From Microthyrium microscopicum (taxonomy: Eukaryota > Ascomycota > Dothideomycetes > Microthyriales > Microthyriaceae), in contig MU004237.1 of the NCBI GenBank assembly GCA_010405405.1, positions 1,189,345-1,253,344 of the forward strand: DNA of 64,000 nt, read 5' to 3'. This document shows, in pieces, positions 23,006-34,368 of the stretch (position 1 is the stretch's first letter; the number at the start of each line of letters is the position of its first letter). The translations under genes and the position numbers were made by a program. A model generated the notes under the pieces. It had not been told where the DNA came from. It did no database searches and worked only from the letters and a program-made list of their open reading frames with translations.

Positions 23006-24793
23006 ATGGAATCTGTCGCCATGGGCCGCCTCTATTCTTTCGGAAGACCAGACAAGATGTCTGTACCCGTTCACACTCCACCATCACCACCTGAAGTCAA
23101 GTACGATAACGACTTCTCTCTTGGACCCTACTATGCACACTACTGGTCTCTTGTAGGAGGCACCATTGAACATGATGGTGTACCAATTGCTGCCAACGGC
23201 AGCTATATCAGTCCATATGGATCATCGGCTCCACCATCAGAGCCATTCTTCACAGTACAAGATCCAGAACTCCCTGTTCTAGAGGATGTTCCCTGGCAAG
23301 CGAACTGTGGAGATTCTCTCTTCACACATTCCCGATCAACTTCATACGCACCAGTAACAGAAACCAGCCCATATACACCACCCATGGATGGAAGCGTCTG
23401 GAACCACTACGGATCGCAAGATGCTACACTTCAACTTCAGAGCTTACCAAGCTTGGAAAACCTCGCCAACCAAATACTAAACACTCTCTTGAGCGGTACT
23501 ACCCACGACTTCATCGACACCATCAGCTCGCCCCATAGCTCCGACAAAGGCCAAGCATATGCCACGGTCGAAGCACTATTCGAACAACAGAAGCGCCTTT
23601 TCACCCGAGGACGTATATTTATTGAAACAAACAACCTTCACATGGGCTCTCCAGCTTTCCTTCGCGTCGCAAGAAAATCTAATCTTGCTACCTTCGTCTC
23701 TCTCATCTTCCGTGGCCAGGATATTCCATTCTTGGAACTAGATCAACACTTCCTCGATCTCTTCATGCCAAATGGCTCGCGCCTGCTTAAGGCTGAGGGA
23801 AACATGTGGCTGGAGCTTAAGACGCAAGCCTACATCTCCATGATGATGAATGGCGCAAATAGAGATGATCTTTTGGAAAAGCTGTTCCCTAGAGATCTGC
23901 AAAATGCTATCACCCGGCGACGACCAGAGCCAACACATTTGGCACCAAATGAGATTGATTTCCTCAACCGCATTGCTAACAGACGCGACAAATTGGCCAA
24001 CTGGCCCGCTGATGTTTCATCGCTTTCGCAACTCAGCCAAATGTATGCGTGGAACGACTTTTTACAAGAAGTTTGGAACACTGTCCGAAAGGCAATAGAT
24101 CATCTCGAGTCTTCAAAGGATATGCATCACCTCATGTCATCGTCGATGACCGATGACCCAATCACTAAAGCCACAATTGCCGCTCACGCCGCCATCTCTG
24201 GTCACTCAAGGTCCTATTCAGCTTCAAGTACACACAGTCTCGCACCATCTATCTCCACCTATCAACCGCTTCCAGCTTACAACTTTGCCGACTCACCCAC
24301 TAGCATCGCATCGGGTCGCTCATTCCGCTCATCCGCTCCAGCATCTGCCTCTCCAACCACACCGACTAATAGTACTTCATTACCGCTCTCTTACCCTCGC
24401 ACTACGTCGCATCCAAGCAACAAAGCTTTGTCCGGGGCCCGCCGACCCAATGCGCCATCACCCCGCCGCCCATGGACCTCCGAAGAGGAGAAGGCCCTCC
24501 TAGACGGCTTAGAGCGTGTCAAGGGCCCTCATTGGAGTCAAATTCTTGCCCTTTATGGTCCCGGAGGCAGCATCAGCGAAGTCCTCAAGGACCGCAATCA
24601 AGTACAGCTTAAGGATAAAGCACGCAATCTCAAGCTCTTTTTCCTCAAGAGCGGCGTCGAAGTACCCGGCTACCTTAAGCGCGTGACTGGTGAACTACGC
24701 ACGCGCGCACCTGGTCAAGCAGCACGACGCGAACGAGAAAGAAGACGAGAAGAAGAAGAGCGCCAACAGCGTGATTCCAAGCTCGTCGTCTAG
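23006..24793 (+). CDS. tbf1: Tbf1-like telobox Myb protein (TTAGGG-repeat binding)
   Basis: A single exon encodes 595 residues. Residues ~145-375 form a helical TRFH-like dimerisation region (LPSLENLANQILNTLL at its start), and a Ser/Thr/Pro-rich linker follows. A Myb/SANT domain spans residues ~485-545: RPWTSEEEKALLDGL, HWSQILALYG and the telobox-like NQVQLKDKARNLK. A highly basic Arg/Glu tail ends the protein. In S. cerevisiae Tbf1 and S. pombe Tbf1/Taz1-type proteins this layout binds TTAGGG-like repeats at subtelomeres and at promoters of ribosomal-protein or snoRNA genes. The classic VDLKDKWRN box has Ala in place of Trp, as I recall for fungal Tbf1. The ATG at 23006 is followed by a second in-frame ATG at codon 6, so the exact start is open. 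The gene stands alone within 11 kb. Confidence 0.85.
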   Translation: MESVAMGRLYSFGRPDKMSVPVHTPPSPPEVKYDNDFSLGPYYAHYWSLVGGTIEHDGVPIAANGSYISPYGSSAPPSEPFFTVQDPELPVLEDVPWQANCGDSLFTHSRSTSYAPVTETSPYTPPMDGSVWNHYGSQDATLQLQSLPSLENLANQILNTLLSGTTHDFIDTISSPHSSDKGQAYATVEALFEQQKRLFTRGRIFIETNNLHMGSPAFLRVARKSNLATFVSLIFRGQDIPFLELDQHFLDLFMPNGSRLLKAEGNMWLELKTQAYISMMMNGANRDDLLEKLFPRDLQNAITRRRPEPTHLAPNEIDFLNRIANRRDKLANWPADVSSLSQLSQMYAWNDFLQEVWNTVRKAIDHLESSKDMHHLMSSSMTDDPITKATIAAHAAISGHSRSYSASSTHSLAPSISTYQPLPAYNFADSPTSIASGRSFRSSAPASASPTTPTNSTSLPLSYPRTTSHPSNKALSGARRPNAPSPRRPWTSEEEKALLDGLERVKGPHWSQILALYGPGGSISEVLKDRNQVQLKDKARNLKLFFLKSGVEVPGYLKRVTGELRTRAPGQAARRERERRREEEERQQRDSKLVV

Positions 24794-27700
24794 TCCTTGT
24801 TCTCTACAAAGTCATCGAATATGATGACTCTCAACATCATGTCACAATAGCGCGAGTCTTTGCATTGTTTTATTGCCTATTCACGGAGAAAAGGGAATGG
24901 GTATCACTCATTGGGATAAAATCACAGACAGGAGCATGTTGTCTATGGGTCTTCACGATTGTTACGATACAACTCACGGGTACGGGCATCAAATCGGAGT
25001 AATACAACTATCATTTAGTTTGCGGGAACTGACAAAGCCACGTCTACGGACTGGAATGGTACCGGATTTTGGCTCTCGACGCGGCGTTCTATTTCCTTAT
25101 TTTTAGTTTATCCTAGATAGCTGCGTAAGTGCAGACAAGTGCTTGTGAAAGCAAAAATGTATTGTTCAAATTCACAATATTCTGTCCTATTTCGTGCTTT
25201 GCCTACAAATCGTATCAATTTGCGCGTCGTGAGAGCAAAATCGAGTTCGTTAATCATGCTTTTACATTCTACTCTCGCCATGTCTCGAATCTACTCTTCC
25301 TCACACACCCAGAGTTTTGCCACTACATACCCGTCGTGCAGTATAGAGAAGCAAGATCTATTGCAAAATGGACAATCCAGATACATGTCTCGAGTCTATT
25401 CTTTTTCATACAACGAGTCCCGCCATCAGCGTCTCGTGTGGTTCACAGGGTCTTAATTTGCCCTATTACTCTACAACCCGCACTCTTTCTTTACCAGTAT
25501 TCTTCTACAAATCGCAAAATATCTACCCGGCTCTCCTTCCGAGCCCTCAGCGCGCCGGGAAGCACAAGTAGGGCAGTAGATCGAAGAACCGGGACCTTGG
25601 ACCGTTATTGAACATCATGTCTCCATGCTGAGCATCAAGAACTCAAATCATCAATTTCCAATTCCATTTTCACCCAGCGCCCAAAGCTGTTTGCTTTGCT
25701 GTATCGTGCTCACCCGCTGTGTTCCTCCTCGGCTATACCAAAAAACCCATACTACTCAAATTCTGGCGCCTTCTACCAGCGTCCGCAATACTCTACCGAT
25801 TCCATAGCACCCAACTGACCAACGCACCCTCCACGCCCTGATCATGGCTCCGCAGTCTCCCATGTCGAATGCATGTGAACGGTGTGGGGATCGCTCAGAC
25901 GGGGAGAGTAGTAGTAAAGCACAGTCCAGCCCAGCAGCATAGATCCTGTCATCAATCAAGTGAGAGTGTCCCCAACTAGCAGTGCAATCACAGGCAGACC
26001 GCGCAGGCGAATTGAGGCCGTGCGGAGATCGTCCTGCGTTCTAATATATGTGGTGCACCCGGCGGCTGCAATTTGTTGCACGCTGCATGTGCGGCCACGT
26101 TGAGGATGGAACGCTAGGCCAGCGGCTAGGAAGGGAGGCGGTCTGGGATATGGTGCTTTGCGTTATGGGGAAGGGGCATATAGAGATGGGGAGTGAGATA
26201 TAGGTTGGGATGGAGGGATTTGATATTGGTGGGGAGAGATGTTACATGATTTGGGTTGGTGATGTAGGGTACTTTACTAGTCTAATAGATTTTGAGATAC
26301 TGAGATCAGGCACTATTATTTGCTTGATACAATTTCTTGCTAATGTATCAAGATGTCGTTAAATCTTGCAAGTAATAGCATCACATATGGGAAATAAAAC
26401 TGCTCATGGTCATGGATATTAGCGATCTCTCAGCCACCTGCAGACCAATATCGCGCAAACTAACTTGCATATTATTCCCGCTATCCCTTCGCCCGTAGCA
26501 TCTAATCGTACAGTAACCAAACCAGGCTATGCAGTTCATATATCTCATCCCAATCTAGCCGCAAGGGGTCACGCCCAGGATTACGATCCGCACCATGGTG
26601 GGAAATGCTGGAGCTTGACCCCCTACTGGAGCTCAGGCGACATGTTGAAAGCTACTCCGTGCCTTTTCGCTCATATTGGGCCATAGCTTTGACTCTTGAC
26701 CATTCTTTTTGACTGTGTCCGTCCGATGAAATAGCCCCGAGGCCGAAGGCTTGCCTCGCTCTTTACCCCACATAGTTCATCCCAGTTGTCATCTTTTTGA
26801 CATGTCGAAACCTGGTGATCACTGAGAACCTGTGCGTCGGTTCTTGGGTCGGCTGGAGTGAAACTCAACCTTTAAAGTCGCGAAGCTTTTTCCTTGTGAT
26901 AATCGTTACGGGCTCTGGATGCACGTCATAATTCAATCTCTGCGACTAGGAGATTTAGGGAGTTGCTGTCTGCTGAATAGGACCGAATAGGTCATTCGGT
27001 TCAAACAGACTCACTAAGATGAGATTTTGCGGATTCGCGGGCCGTTTAAAGATTTGGCGAACAGCTAGTGCTTTTGAACCAAGTATCCGCCTGGAGTTGC
27101 CGTAATGGCAAAGGACGTTAGGTTATTCATTGACTCCGCTGTCAGATGAAAGCGAAATTATGCTGTTAGCATAGGCTCAAAGACCATTTTCCCATGCTGG
27201 AGGCTATAATCACAACTGGGACTCACATGGCCTCCATGCCAGCTTGTTTGCAAAGGTGCTCGCGTTGTCTTTGTCTACCACTGACGTAACGAAAACACTG
27301 GCATATCTCTGAGATGCAAAAATTGACACTGCTCAAGCTCTTTTCGATCGTCGGCCGTTTTAGTCATAGATAGTTTGCAAGAAATGCTATGGCAAGTGCG
27401 CTATCGGTATCCTTGTAGTAAGTAGTAGAGATTTGATAGACAGGTACTTTATAATACAGATACTAGAAAGCTCATACACTAGAAAGTGGCCACTTGGTGG
27501 TCGAGCAGGATATCGATGCACACACTCGAGTTTTCGAAACTGGGGAACTGCCGTCAAAAGCAATCTAGGTGAGCGAAAATCACCGTTGGCCATAATCGCA
27601 TTGCTTGAGTCAACTTACTTGTTCAATCTACCACTACCAACCCAGGACTTGATCTGCCCCTGTTGGAGAAAGATACACTGTTAGATTTGATGATGTAGGG

Positions 27701-28268
27701 ATGTGCTAGGTCCCGCGTGTATATTGCGGCTCTAATTCTTATATTCTGTTGATCCGCATAATCAATGAACCGTCCGATCGGTCTGCCTGAAATATCGTGA
27801 CTTTTACCAAATCGAGCACGAGATGTGACTTTCGATATCATTACAAGAGGAACATGCTGCGAACTCGGAAGATACCAGCTCTCACCATTTGCTGGATATC
27901 ATGCTCGCAATGACAACAACATGTCGACATTTGGGCAGTGAGGATAGGAGTGATTCCAAGTCTTGATCATAAATGCAAGAAACCACAAACTCAAGAACTC
28001 TGTAAATGGCGAGAATAGCTGTTGTCGACTGCAATCACATGGAGTGTATGTATACGCTGGTTGATCTGATGTGGAATGTACACATGAGGGTCGTAATGAT
28101 AGTTAGAGTTGGCGCCGGCCTGGAGCAAGTATCAATGACCCGTTGGAGAGTCTGCCATGAGTTGGGAAACCTCCGGAGAGTATTGCCTTTTAGTGATTGG
28201 GAAAGAGAATCGCATGGAGTGAGGTTGGAATTGAGATCCTGCTGTCTTGTCTTAGACTGAACCCCTGA
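24794..28268. other. Gene-free region downstream of the Tbf1-like gene
   Basis: About 3.5 kb without a supportable gene. 26.11-26.28 kb is purine-rich on the plus strand with many GGG runs. A small hairpin, ACCGAAT-5 nt-ATTCGGT, lies at 26982-27000. The short frames between 25.1 and 25.6 kb overlap in several phases and look random. I recognise no tRNA, 5S rRNA or transposon open frame here. Confidence 0.5.
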
Positions 28269-28320
28269 ATTTGTCGGGTGCAGAATTATTTTCCCCTCGT
28301 GCACGGGACTTTTAAAAAAG
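28269..28320 (+). repeat. Left terminal inverted repeat of the MITE
   Basis: Reads ATTTGTCGGGTGCAGAATTA at its outer end, continues through a TTTTCCCCTCGTGCACGGG core and ends in TTTTAAAAAAG. It matches the reverse complement of 28743-28797. Confidence 0.85.
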
Positions 28321-28742
28321 ACAGATCCAACACCTTGAACCAAGTATATAACTCTCTCAACTTGAGGCCAAAATTGCTAAAGCCTAGCTTGTTAGATACA
28401 GAATATTAAATGATGCATCCTTGTAGGCTGTTGCTTATTTATTTACGTTGTTGAGTGAGCATGTTTAGCTTGAAAGTGGTCAAAAAGGCAAAGCCAAAGA
28501 CTTGAGAATGTGAACGAGGCTGCCAAGCCTTGCCAAGCCTTCAGATTAAATCTCAAGTTATTAAGCTTTCTGGACGTTTATCAAGTCTGCTTCATCACCA
28601 CTAATCTTTAAAGACTCTAGGCTACTGGAAAAGATGCACATTCTTAAGATGTCTCATCTCACGAAAGGTTGATTTTAATCAGATCTGTGGTCGTAACGCA
28701 GACGTAGTTATTGCTCTGAATCTAACTTCAAGATGTTGAATC

Positions 28743-28797
28743 TTTTTTTTTTAAAAGGCCCGTGCACGAAGGGAAAATAATTCTGCACCCGACAAAT
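28743..28797 (-). repeat. Right terminal inverted repeat of the MITE
   Basis: On the minus strand this reads ATTTGTCGGGTGCAGAATTA from 28797 inward, with TTCCCTTCGTGCACGGGCC as core. It differs from the left end by about two substitutions and a longer A run. Confidence 0.85.
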
Positions 28798-29337
28798 AGT
28801 GTGGTGTGAACGAGCTAGTCCCAAAAAATCCATAGCTTTCGCATCTCACTCATCATTGGATAAGTCTCACTTCTATCGCTGATTCAGCTGCTGATTAAGA
28901 CTGACCGGCTTACTTCATTTTTCATCTGCAAATGCCGTTGCCTTTATACATGGTGCAAGTTGAGGTGTCCGTTGGTACTGAACAGGAAGTCGGCTCTGCC
29001 ATGGACTCTTAAAGGAAGCCATCAGGTGAATATCTGATTGAGACAGGAGCGCCACCATTACCATCTATGAAGATGCCACTGATTTTCACGAAGTCGATAA
29101 ATTGTCTTGCCTCTTCAAACAATTGATGAGCAGAGCAGTGTCTTCACATTGAAGCAGGCGATGGTAGCTGGCGAGATTGATAGGCAAGCACCAATTGAAT
29201 GCAAGACCGCCTGCGCAATGTTGATGCACCTGCCTAATTGAAATCGCTACCTCAGCAACATCCATTAAGCGCTTTCGTGTTACCTATCGCCTCTCTATGT
29301 ATCACGTCAAGTTCTCTACATCCTATCCTTATCCTCA
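28798..29337. other. Upstream region of the taspase-like gene
   Basis: About 540 bases between the MITE and the start at 29338. The last 100 bases are rich in C and T with a CCTATCC-type tract, as in fungal leaders. No gene is supported. The MITE end lies 540 bases from the start codon, close enough to affect expression. Confidence 0.45.
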
Positions 29338-30689
29338 ATGACAGACCAAAAATCCAATTGGGCCATTGTAGTACACTGTGGAGCGGGGTACCACTCAAGG
29401 CAGAACCAGGCGAGACATTTAAGATGTCTTGACAAGTACGCTTCTTCCATATATCCTGCAATTGCCCATACACCACGCCATGAATCATCTGACTCTCTCA
29501 CAGTGCATGTCGCTCCGCCGCGGAGCTATTACGTCGTGGAGCGGAAGCAACGGAAGCTATTGTCGCTGCCGTCAAAGAGATGGAAGACGATCCTATCACA
29601 AATGCAGGCTTCGGCAGTAACCTCACGGAAAGTGGCACGCTTGAAGGCGATGCCACCCTCGTAGGGAAATCTGGCGCATTTGGTGCAGTTGGTGCTATAC
29701 CTAGTAGGCTCTTGTGACCTATCATGTGGAGATATTATTTTGACGCTGAAATAGAGGTCCGCAATCCAATAGCGGCTGCTCAGGCAGTCTACGCCCACGC
29801 CAGAGAACCAATGGCCCTCAACCGGATGCCACCAAACCTGGTAGCCGGAGAGAGCGCCGCTAACTACTATGCAACGCTTGGTGGCCGTTTGGACATCCCA
29901 GAAAACATCGTCGAGGATGCCGCCGTCGCCCAGCATGCCGTCTGGCGACAGCAACTGGACGATCATGAACGTGGTGACTCCGGTGAGTAGATGAATTCGC
30001 CTTGTTATTTCTCCGGAGAACTTATCCAGTTAGATATCGTCAATGACACAGTGGGGGCTATTGCTATCGATTCCTATGGTGAGATTGCTGCCGCATCATC
30101 TTCAGGCGGTCTTGGTCTGAAGAAACCTGGTCGAATTGGACCGGCAGCCTTGAATGGAGTAGGGACTTCTGTGTTCCCGAGACGCATAGGTGATCCTTTA
30201 CGCAGAGTCACCGCTATTGTTGCCAGTGGAAGTGGTGAAGACATCACCAAAGTGTCAGCGGCAGCATTTGCCGCAGAACGTCTTTACGATTCCAAGTTCC
30301 GTGGACCTAACGGTGATCTTCAGACCTGCGTGATCGACGAAGGTGGTCCAATTCTTGAGAACTTTATCCAGGAGGAATTCCTCCGTCATCCTGCAGTTCT
30401 TGATACTGCTCTCACCACACCTCCAGTTTTGGGCCTGGTCGGACTCAAAAGCAGCGTGGACGGAGCTTTCATGTACTACGCCCACAACAGCCAATCTTTC
30501 GCACTTGGTTCAATGACGAGCACTGACAAGAAACCGGTCGTCATGATGTCGCGGATAGGATCGTCCTCAAAATCCGATATAGTCCATGGTGCACGTCGCC
30601 TGCTTAGTTCGTCGGTTCCCGATCAGTCTAGTTCCTCGCCCATGAGCCAAAATGATGGTTCAGGGAGTGGACAATATGAATTGGAATAG
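29338..30689 (+). CDS. Taspase-1-like threonine aspartase (Ntn hydrolase)
   Basis: Four exons, 29338-29435, 29504-29703, 29755-29982 and 30034-30689, give 393 residues. The asparaginase/taspase fold is visible: WAIVVHCGAGYHS at the N-terminus, then a helical part with AIVAAVKEMEDDPITNAGFG, LEGDATLVGKSGAFGAVGA, and in the last exon IVNDTVGAIAIDSYGEIAAA followed by SSGGLGLKKPGRIGPAALNG. By analogy to human TASP1 the Thr of NDTVGA would become the N-terminal nucleophile after self-cleavage into alpha and beta subunits. The GLGLKKPGRIG block fits the taspase branch better than plain L-asparaginase. The 51 nt third intron carries an in-frame TAG immediately followed by ATG, so the two halves look like two frames if it is overlooked. 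The C-terminal 40 residues are Ser-rich and disordered. The substrate is unknown. Confidence 0.85.
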
Positions 30690-31388
30690 AATTCTGGCCA
30701 ATCCTCATCACGAACCAGGCAGTCCCCATTCAAAAAGCTGAGACTCAAGCGCAACGGCCTACAATGACCCCACCCGCAAATTGTCTCGATTCAGCATGTA
30801 GAGAACGGCGAAGCCCAATGTTGGATAAACTATTACCTAATGACATGACGCCCTAACACCATAGCAGCGACTCCCTATATAGTACTACCTTCAACCTCCT
30901 TCCAAACAATATCAATTGCCTATGAAGCTTTCAATTTGGCATTTTCCTTCTATCTAAGCTCTTGATGATTTATCTCTTCTGCACTACTCTCATCCCGTAC
31001 TTTATGAATCACACATTCTATATCATATAGTCCCGCATCCTCAACGAATTAGAAATGATAGCAACTTTCAGTGTCACAGGTTCGGCTATGTTTTCAAGCC
31101 GACTATTCTAACATACAATGGATATGGGTTCTGGAGACGCCGTAAATAAATTGTCACCTTCACATTGGTCAACAAGCTTATACAATGCATAACGATATAT
31201 GGGATGTAATTTTCATGCTTCCCAACTCTGGATTGATATCAACAACGCCATATCATGCCATTATCATTTACTGACACTATACTGCAGAACATGCAAAACA
31301 ACCAAAACAGACGCGAGATAGTTCACAATCGCGTCGTCCTTCAAGGACAACAGCATCAAAAAGAGCCTTCTGAGTCACTCAGTGGCGT
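30690..31388. other. Intergenic, convergent 3' ends
   Basis: About 700 bases between the taspase-like gene (+) and the RBR ligase gene (-). AT-rich, with no supportable gene or RNA. Confidence 0.5.
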
Positions 31389-34161
31389 CTACTGTCCTTC
31401 AGGGCGTGGGCGTCTATTGTCCGCGTGCCAATGTTGCCACCATTCATCTGTGGTGAGGGGAGTCCCTATACCCGTCTGTTGCGCCCGGAAATGCTGAGCC
31501 TCCCACCCATTGGGATTTCGCTTGAGCCGCGCCCGTTGCGCACCATCAGCAAATGCCGCCTGCGCTTTCCGACCTAGTTCTAAGCCTTCAGCTTCACTTA
31601 TCAAAGGATCACCCTCGCGGATCCTTTTCCCACGAGGAGGCATCATCTGACCATCATCCCAGCCCGTTGGACCTCTACCACGAGGCATTTGACCGGCCAT
31701 TTGACCTCTACCGCCGGGCATTTCATTTCCTTGGCCGGCCATTGGGATAGGACCCCTACCAGCCGCCGCCTGTCGACGATTTGTGTGAGCATTTACTTGA
31801 CCAAAACCGCCAACGCCTGGCATCATGTTGCGCCTACCTGGGAAGCGTTGTTGACCACCGCCAAAGCCTTGACCGCCGCCGAAGCCTTGACCGCCGCCGA
31901 AGCCTTGACCGCCGAAAAAGCCTTGCTGATCACCAAAGCCTTGCTGGCCACCAAAGTTCATTACCATTGGATTTCCGAATTGGTCGACACCGATTGGTCT
32001 TCCCCATTCATCAAAGCCCCAATCCTGTTGTGGGGGATCTTCACCTTCGATCTGGAAGGGATTATTGCCAGCGCGCTCGAAATCAACTTCGGGTCTCAAA
32101 ACGCCTGCAGCGCGCGCAGTGTCGTCTTGCTTGACCGCATCTGAGACCTTCACTTTGAGATCGTCGGCAGTGAGCTCAGGATGTTGTTGGAGGATGCGAG
32201 CGATAGTGCTTGCTTCTGCTTGTTGAGCTGTTGGCTGTTAGTCCCGCTTGTACCAAACAGACGTGAGTGAACAAAGGATGATAGAAACAGTTGAAACTTA
32301 CTTGCAGCCAGAGCGAGCTCCTCGTCGTTGTATGAGAACAGGGCGCATCCTTTCCCGAAATGTTGACCTGCAGTTGCTTCAGGCAGGGGCTTCGAACATA
32401 GGTAGCTAGATATTCTGTTAGCTCACTACATTTCGTTTTTGCCAATCAGCAAGGCCAGATACGTACCATTGATGGCCACCACATCTTGGTCGCATACACT
32501 TTATGTGGTTGCAACCTGTTGACTTGAAAAATACCATGCCGCATTTGCTAGGAAAGTATAAGTTAGCATATCTTGTGTGTTAGGTATTCAGCTGAAGGCA
32601 AAACACTTACTGGCACTCTTTCAACAAGGCCTTAGTCTGCGCTTCCTCTACCTCCTTGCGCAGCCGTGAGATCAGCACATCTTTATCGCCGCCCTCTTCC
32701 TCGTTCTGCTCATCCTGCTTTCTCTGCTTCTCCTCTTCACAAGTATTGCCCATGTGCCACTGCTCTTTACACAGCCGACAACTAAACTTTCCACAACCTT
32801 GGCAATTAAAAGTCCAAGTGGCCTGCTCTTCCATATCGATCTGCGCAAGCACTTCGGCCTTGAAATCGCAGAATGGGCACTCCACCAGCTCAACACCTTG
32901 AAGGCTTGACGCAACATGCTTTGCGATGTTCTTGTCCAGCATCGCGAGCATACCAGCGTCGAGAAAGCGCGCTAGCTCCCGCGGCTCAAAACCTTTCTGA
33001 CAACCGTCCATGTGCGGGCAGCGAATGTCCCATTTGCCTTCAGGAACCTTTTCTTTGAAATGGGCGGTGGCACAGCCGAAGCAGATGTGATGGTCGCTCT
33101 TGTATTTGCGGCAGTGAGTCATGTCTTTGATAGGTTGCTCATCGCAGCAGACACCACTGGAAACATTTGGTTAGTATAACGTATTGGCGTCGGAGAAGAT
33201 ATGAACTTACCATTCCGCTTCCGTAGCTGCTGGCTTGAGTGGTGGAGGCTTGAAGGTTGATATGGCGGGTTGAGCACTCTGTATTGCTGGAGGAGAGCGG
33301 ATTGTTGGTGCTCGTGCGGGAGCCGGAAATGGAGCTGGAGGCGGTTGTGTTCGATGAGACGATGGCATTGTAGCTGCTCGTGCAGGCGTGGCTGCTGCAG
33401 GTCTCTTTCCCTGAGCAACGAAGCTTAGAGGTGTTTTGGGCATTGCGCTGGCTGTAGGCTTGACTACAGGTTTGACTACAGAATTGGCGGCAGGTTTGGC
33501 AACGGGTTTAGCAGCAGGCTTAACAGCAGGTTTTGCGGCAGGTTTTGTTAATGGCTTTGGTGCTGCAGCAACACTCGCTCTTCTGACTGGCGTACTAGCT
33601 GCTGCTTTCACTGGAGTCTTCTTCACCAGTGGCTTCGCGACAGGTGTAGTTGGCACTGGCAAGGTCGCTGCTCTCTGCGGTTCAGCCGCTCCTAGCGACA
33701 AAGCAGCCAATTCAGCTTCAAGGGCCGCCCTATGTCTCGCTTCTGCTACTTTGGCCTCCAGCTGCTCTATTGTCAATTCGCCTACTGCGGGTGTGGCAGC
33801 GGACTGACTAGCACCGGTAGTGACATTCTTCGCTACCGGCTTTTTTGGCTTCGGCGGAAGCTTGGTTTTCTTTTTAAACATGTCGGTATCTAGGTCTGCT
33901 GGCGCTGTTTGACGTCTGCTAAGATTAGGAGATACTGAGGTAGATTGTGCTCTATGTCTAGAACGAGAGCGATGGCGAGAGCGGCCACGACTTTCGTGGC
34001 GATGAGAGCGGTGGGAGCGATGACGAGAGCGATCTGTGTTTGTTTTGCTGCTAGATTTGCGTTCTATTTTGGTCAGATTTACACATGTATGCTTGATGTG
34101 GAGCTGACGTACCTTCGTCAGAATCTTCGTCTTTGCGGAAAATTTTGTTGAAAAGACCCAT
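31389..34161 (-). CDS. RBR-type E3 ubiquitin ligase (RING1-IBR-RING2)
   Basis: Six exons, 34161-34113, 34063-33211, 33156-32611, 32547-32467, 32405-32302 and 32227-31389, keep frame and give 823 residues. After the start MGLFNKIFRKDEDSD come basic RHRSHRSH-like repeats, then a Pro/Ala/Lys-rich disordered region. RING1 begins ECGVCCDEQPIKDMTHC and ends in RCPHMDGC. The IBR has ECPFCDFKAE and CQGCGKFSCRLCKEQWH. RING2 has CHKCGMVFFKSTGCNHIKC; the Cys of TGCNHI corresponds to the catalytic Cys that takes ubiquitin as a thioester in parkin/HHARI-type ligases. A helical segment ending in HPELTADDLKVKV and a Gly/Phe/Gln repeat region follow. RING1 and its spacing resemble RNF216/TRIAD3-type ligases more than ariadne, but this is a judgement by eye. 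Substrates are unknown. Confidence 0.9.
31845..31960 (-). repeat. 15-nt coding minisatellite (QGFGG-type repeats)
   Basis: Within the last exon of the RBR ligase gene a 15-nt unit encoding QGFGG or a variant occurs about seven times, three copies nearly identical. Such arrays change copy number by slippage and make a low-complexity Gly/Phe/Gln segment. Confidence 0.75.
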
Positions 34162-34368
34162 GTTGGGGGAAAGTATGCTGGATATAAAAGCAAGGAGCAA
34201 AGCGCTAGAAATACGTACATAAGAACTACGTTAATCATGATATTAGTGAAGAAAAGTTCATGAGACCGGCTTTAGAATGAAAGTTTTTCGCTTATCACTA
34301 GGCGGACCTGATTGTTCAATCAGAGGCAGTGAATAGCAATTTAAGTGTCTATTGGTGATTTCGGTGGT

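Larger units (their letters stand above)
28269..28797. mobile_element. MITE-like non-autonomous DNA element, 529 bp
   Basis: The element is bounded by inverted repeats of about 51 bases that are nearly identical: the left end starts ATTTGTCGGGTGCAGAATTA and the right end is its reverse complement, with only a few mismatches and a longer A/T run inside the right copy. The interior has no open frame above noise, so it would need a transposase supplied in trans. No clear target-site duplication flanks it: the left flank ends CCCTGA and the right flank starts AGTGTG, so the superfamily cannot be named. Few mismatches between the ends point to a fairly recent insertion. The gene-free setting is typical of tolerated insertions. 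Confidence 0.8.

Noticed and set aside
26982-27000. Hairpin ACCGAAT-loop-ATTCGGT as a terminator or regulatory site
   Set aside because: Seven-base arms of this kind arise by chance, and no transcript end is nearby.
29755-30689. Two separate genes in the taspase locus
   Set aside because: The frames are the two halves of one Ntn hydrolase joined by a 51 nt intron with a GTGAGT donor.
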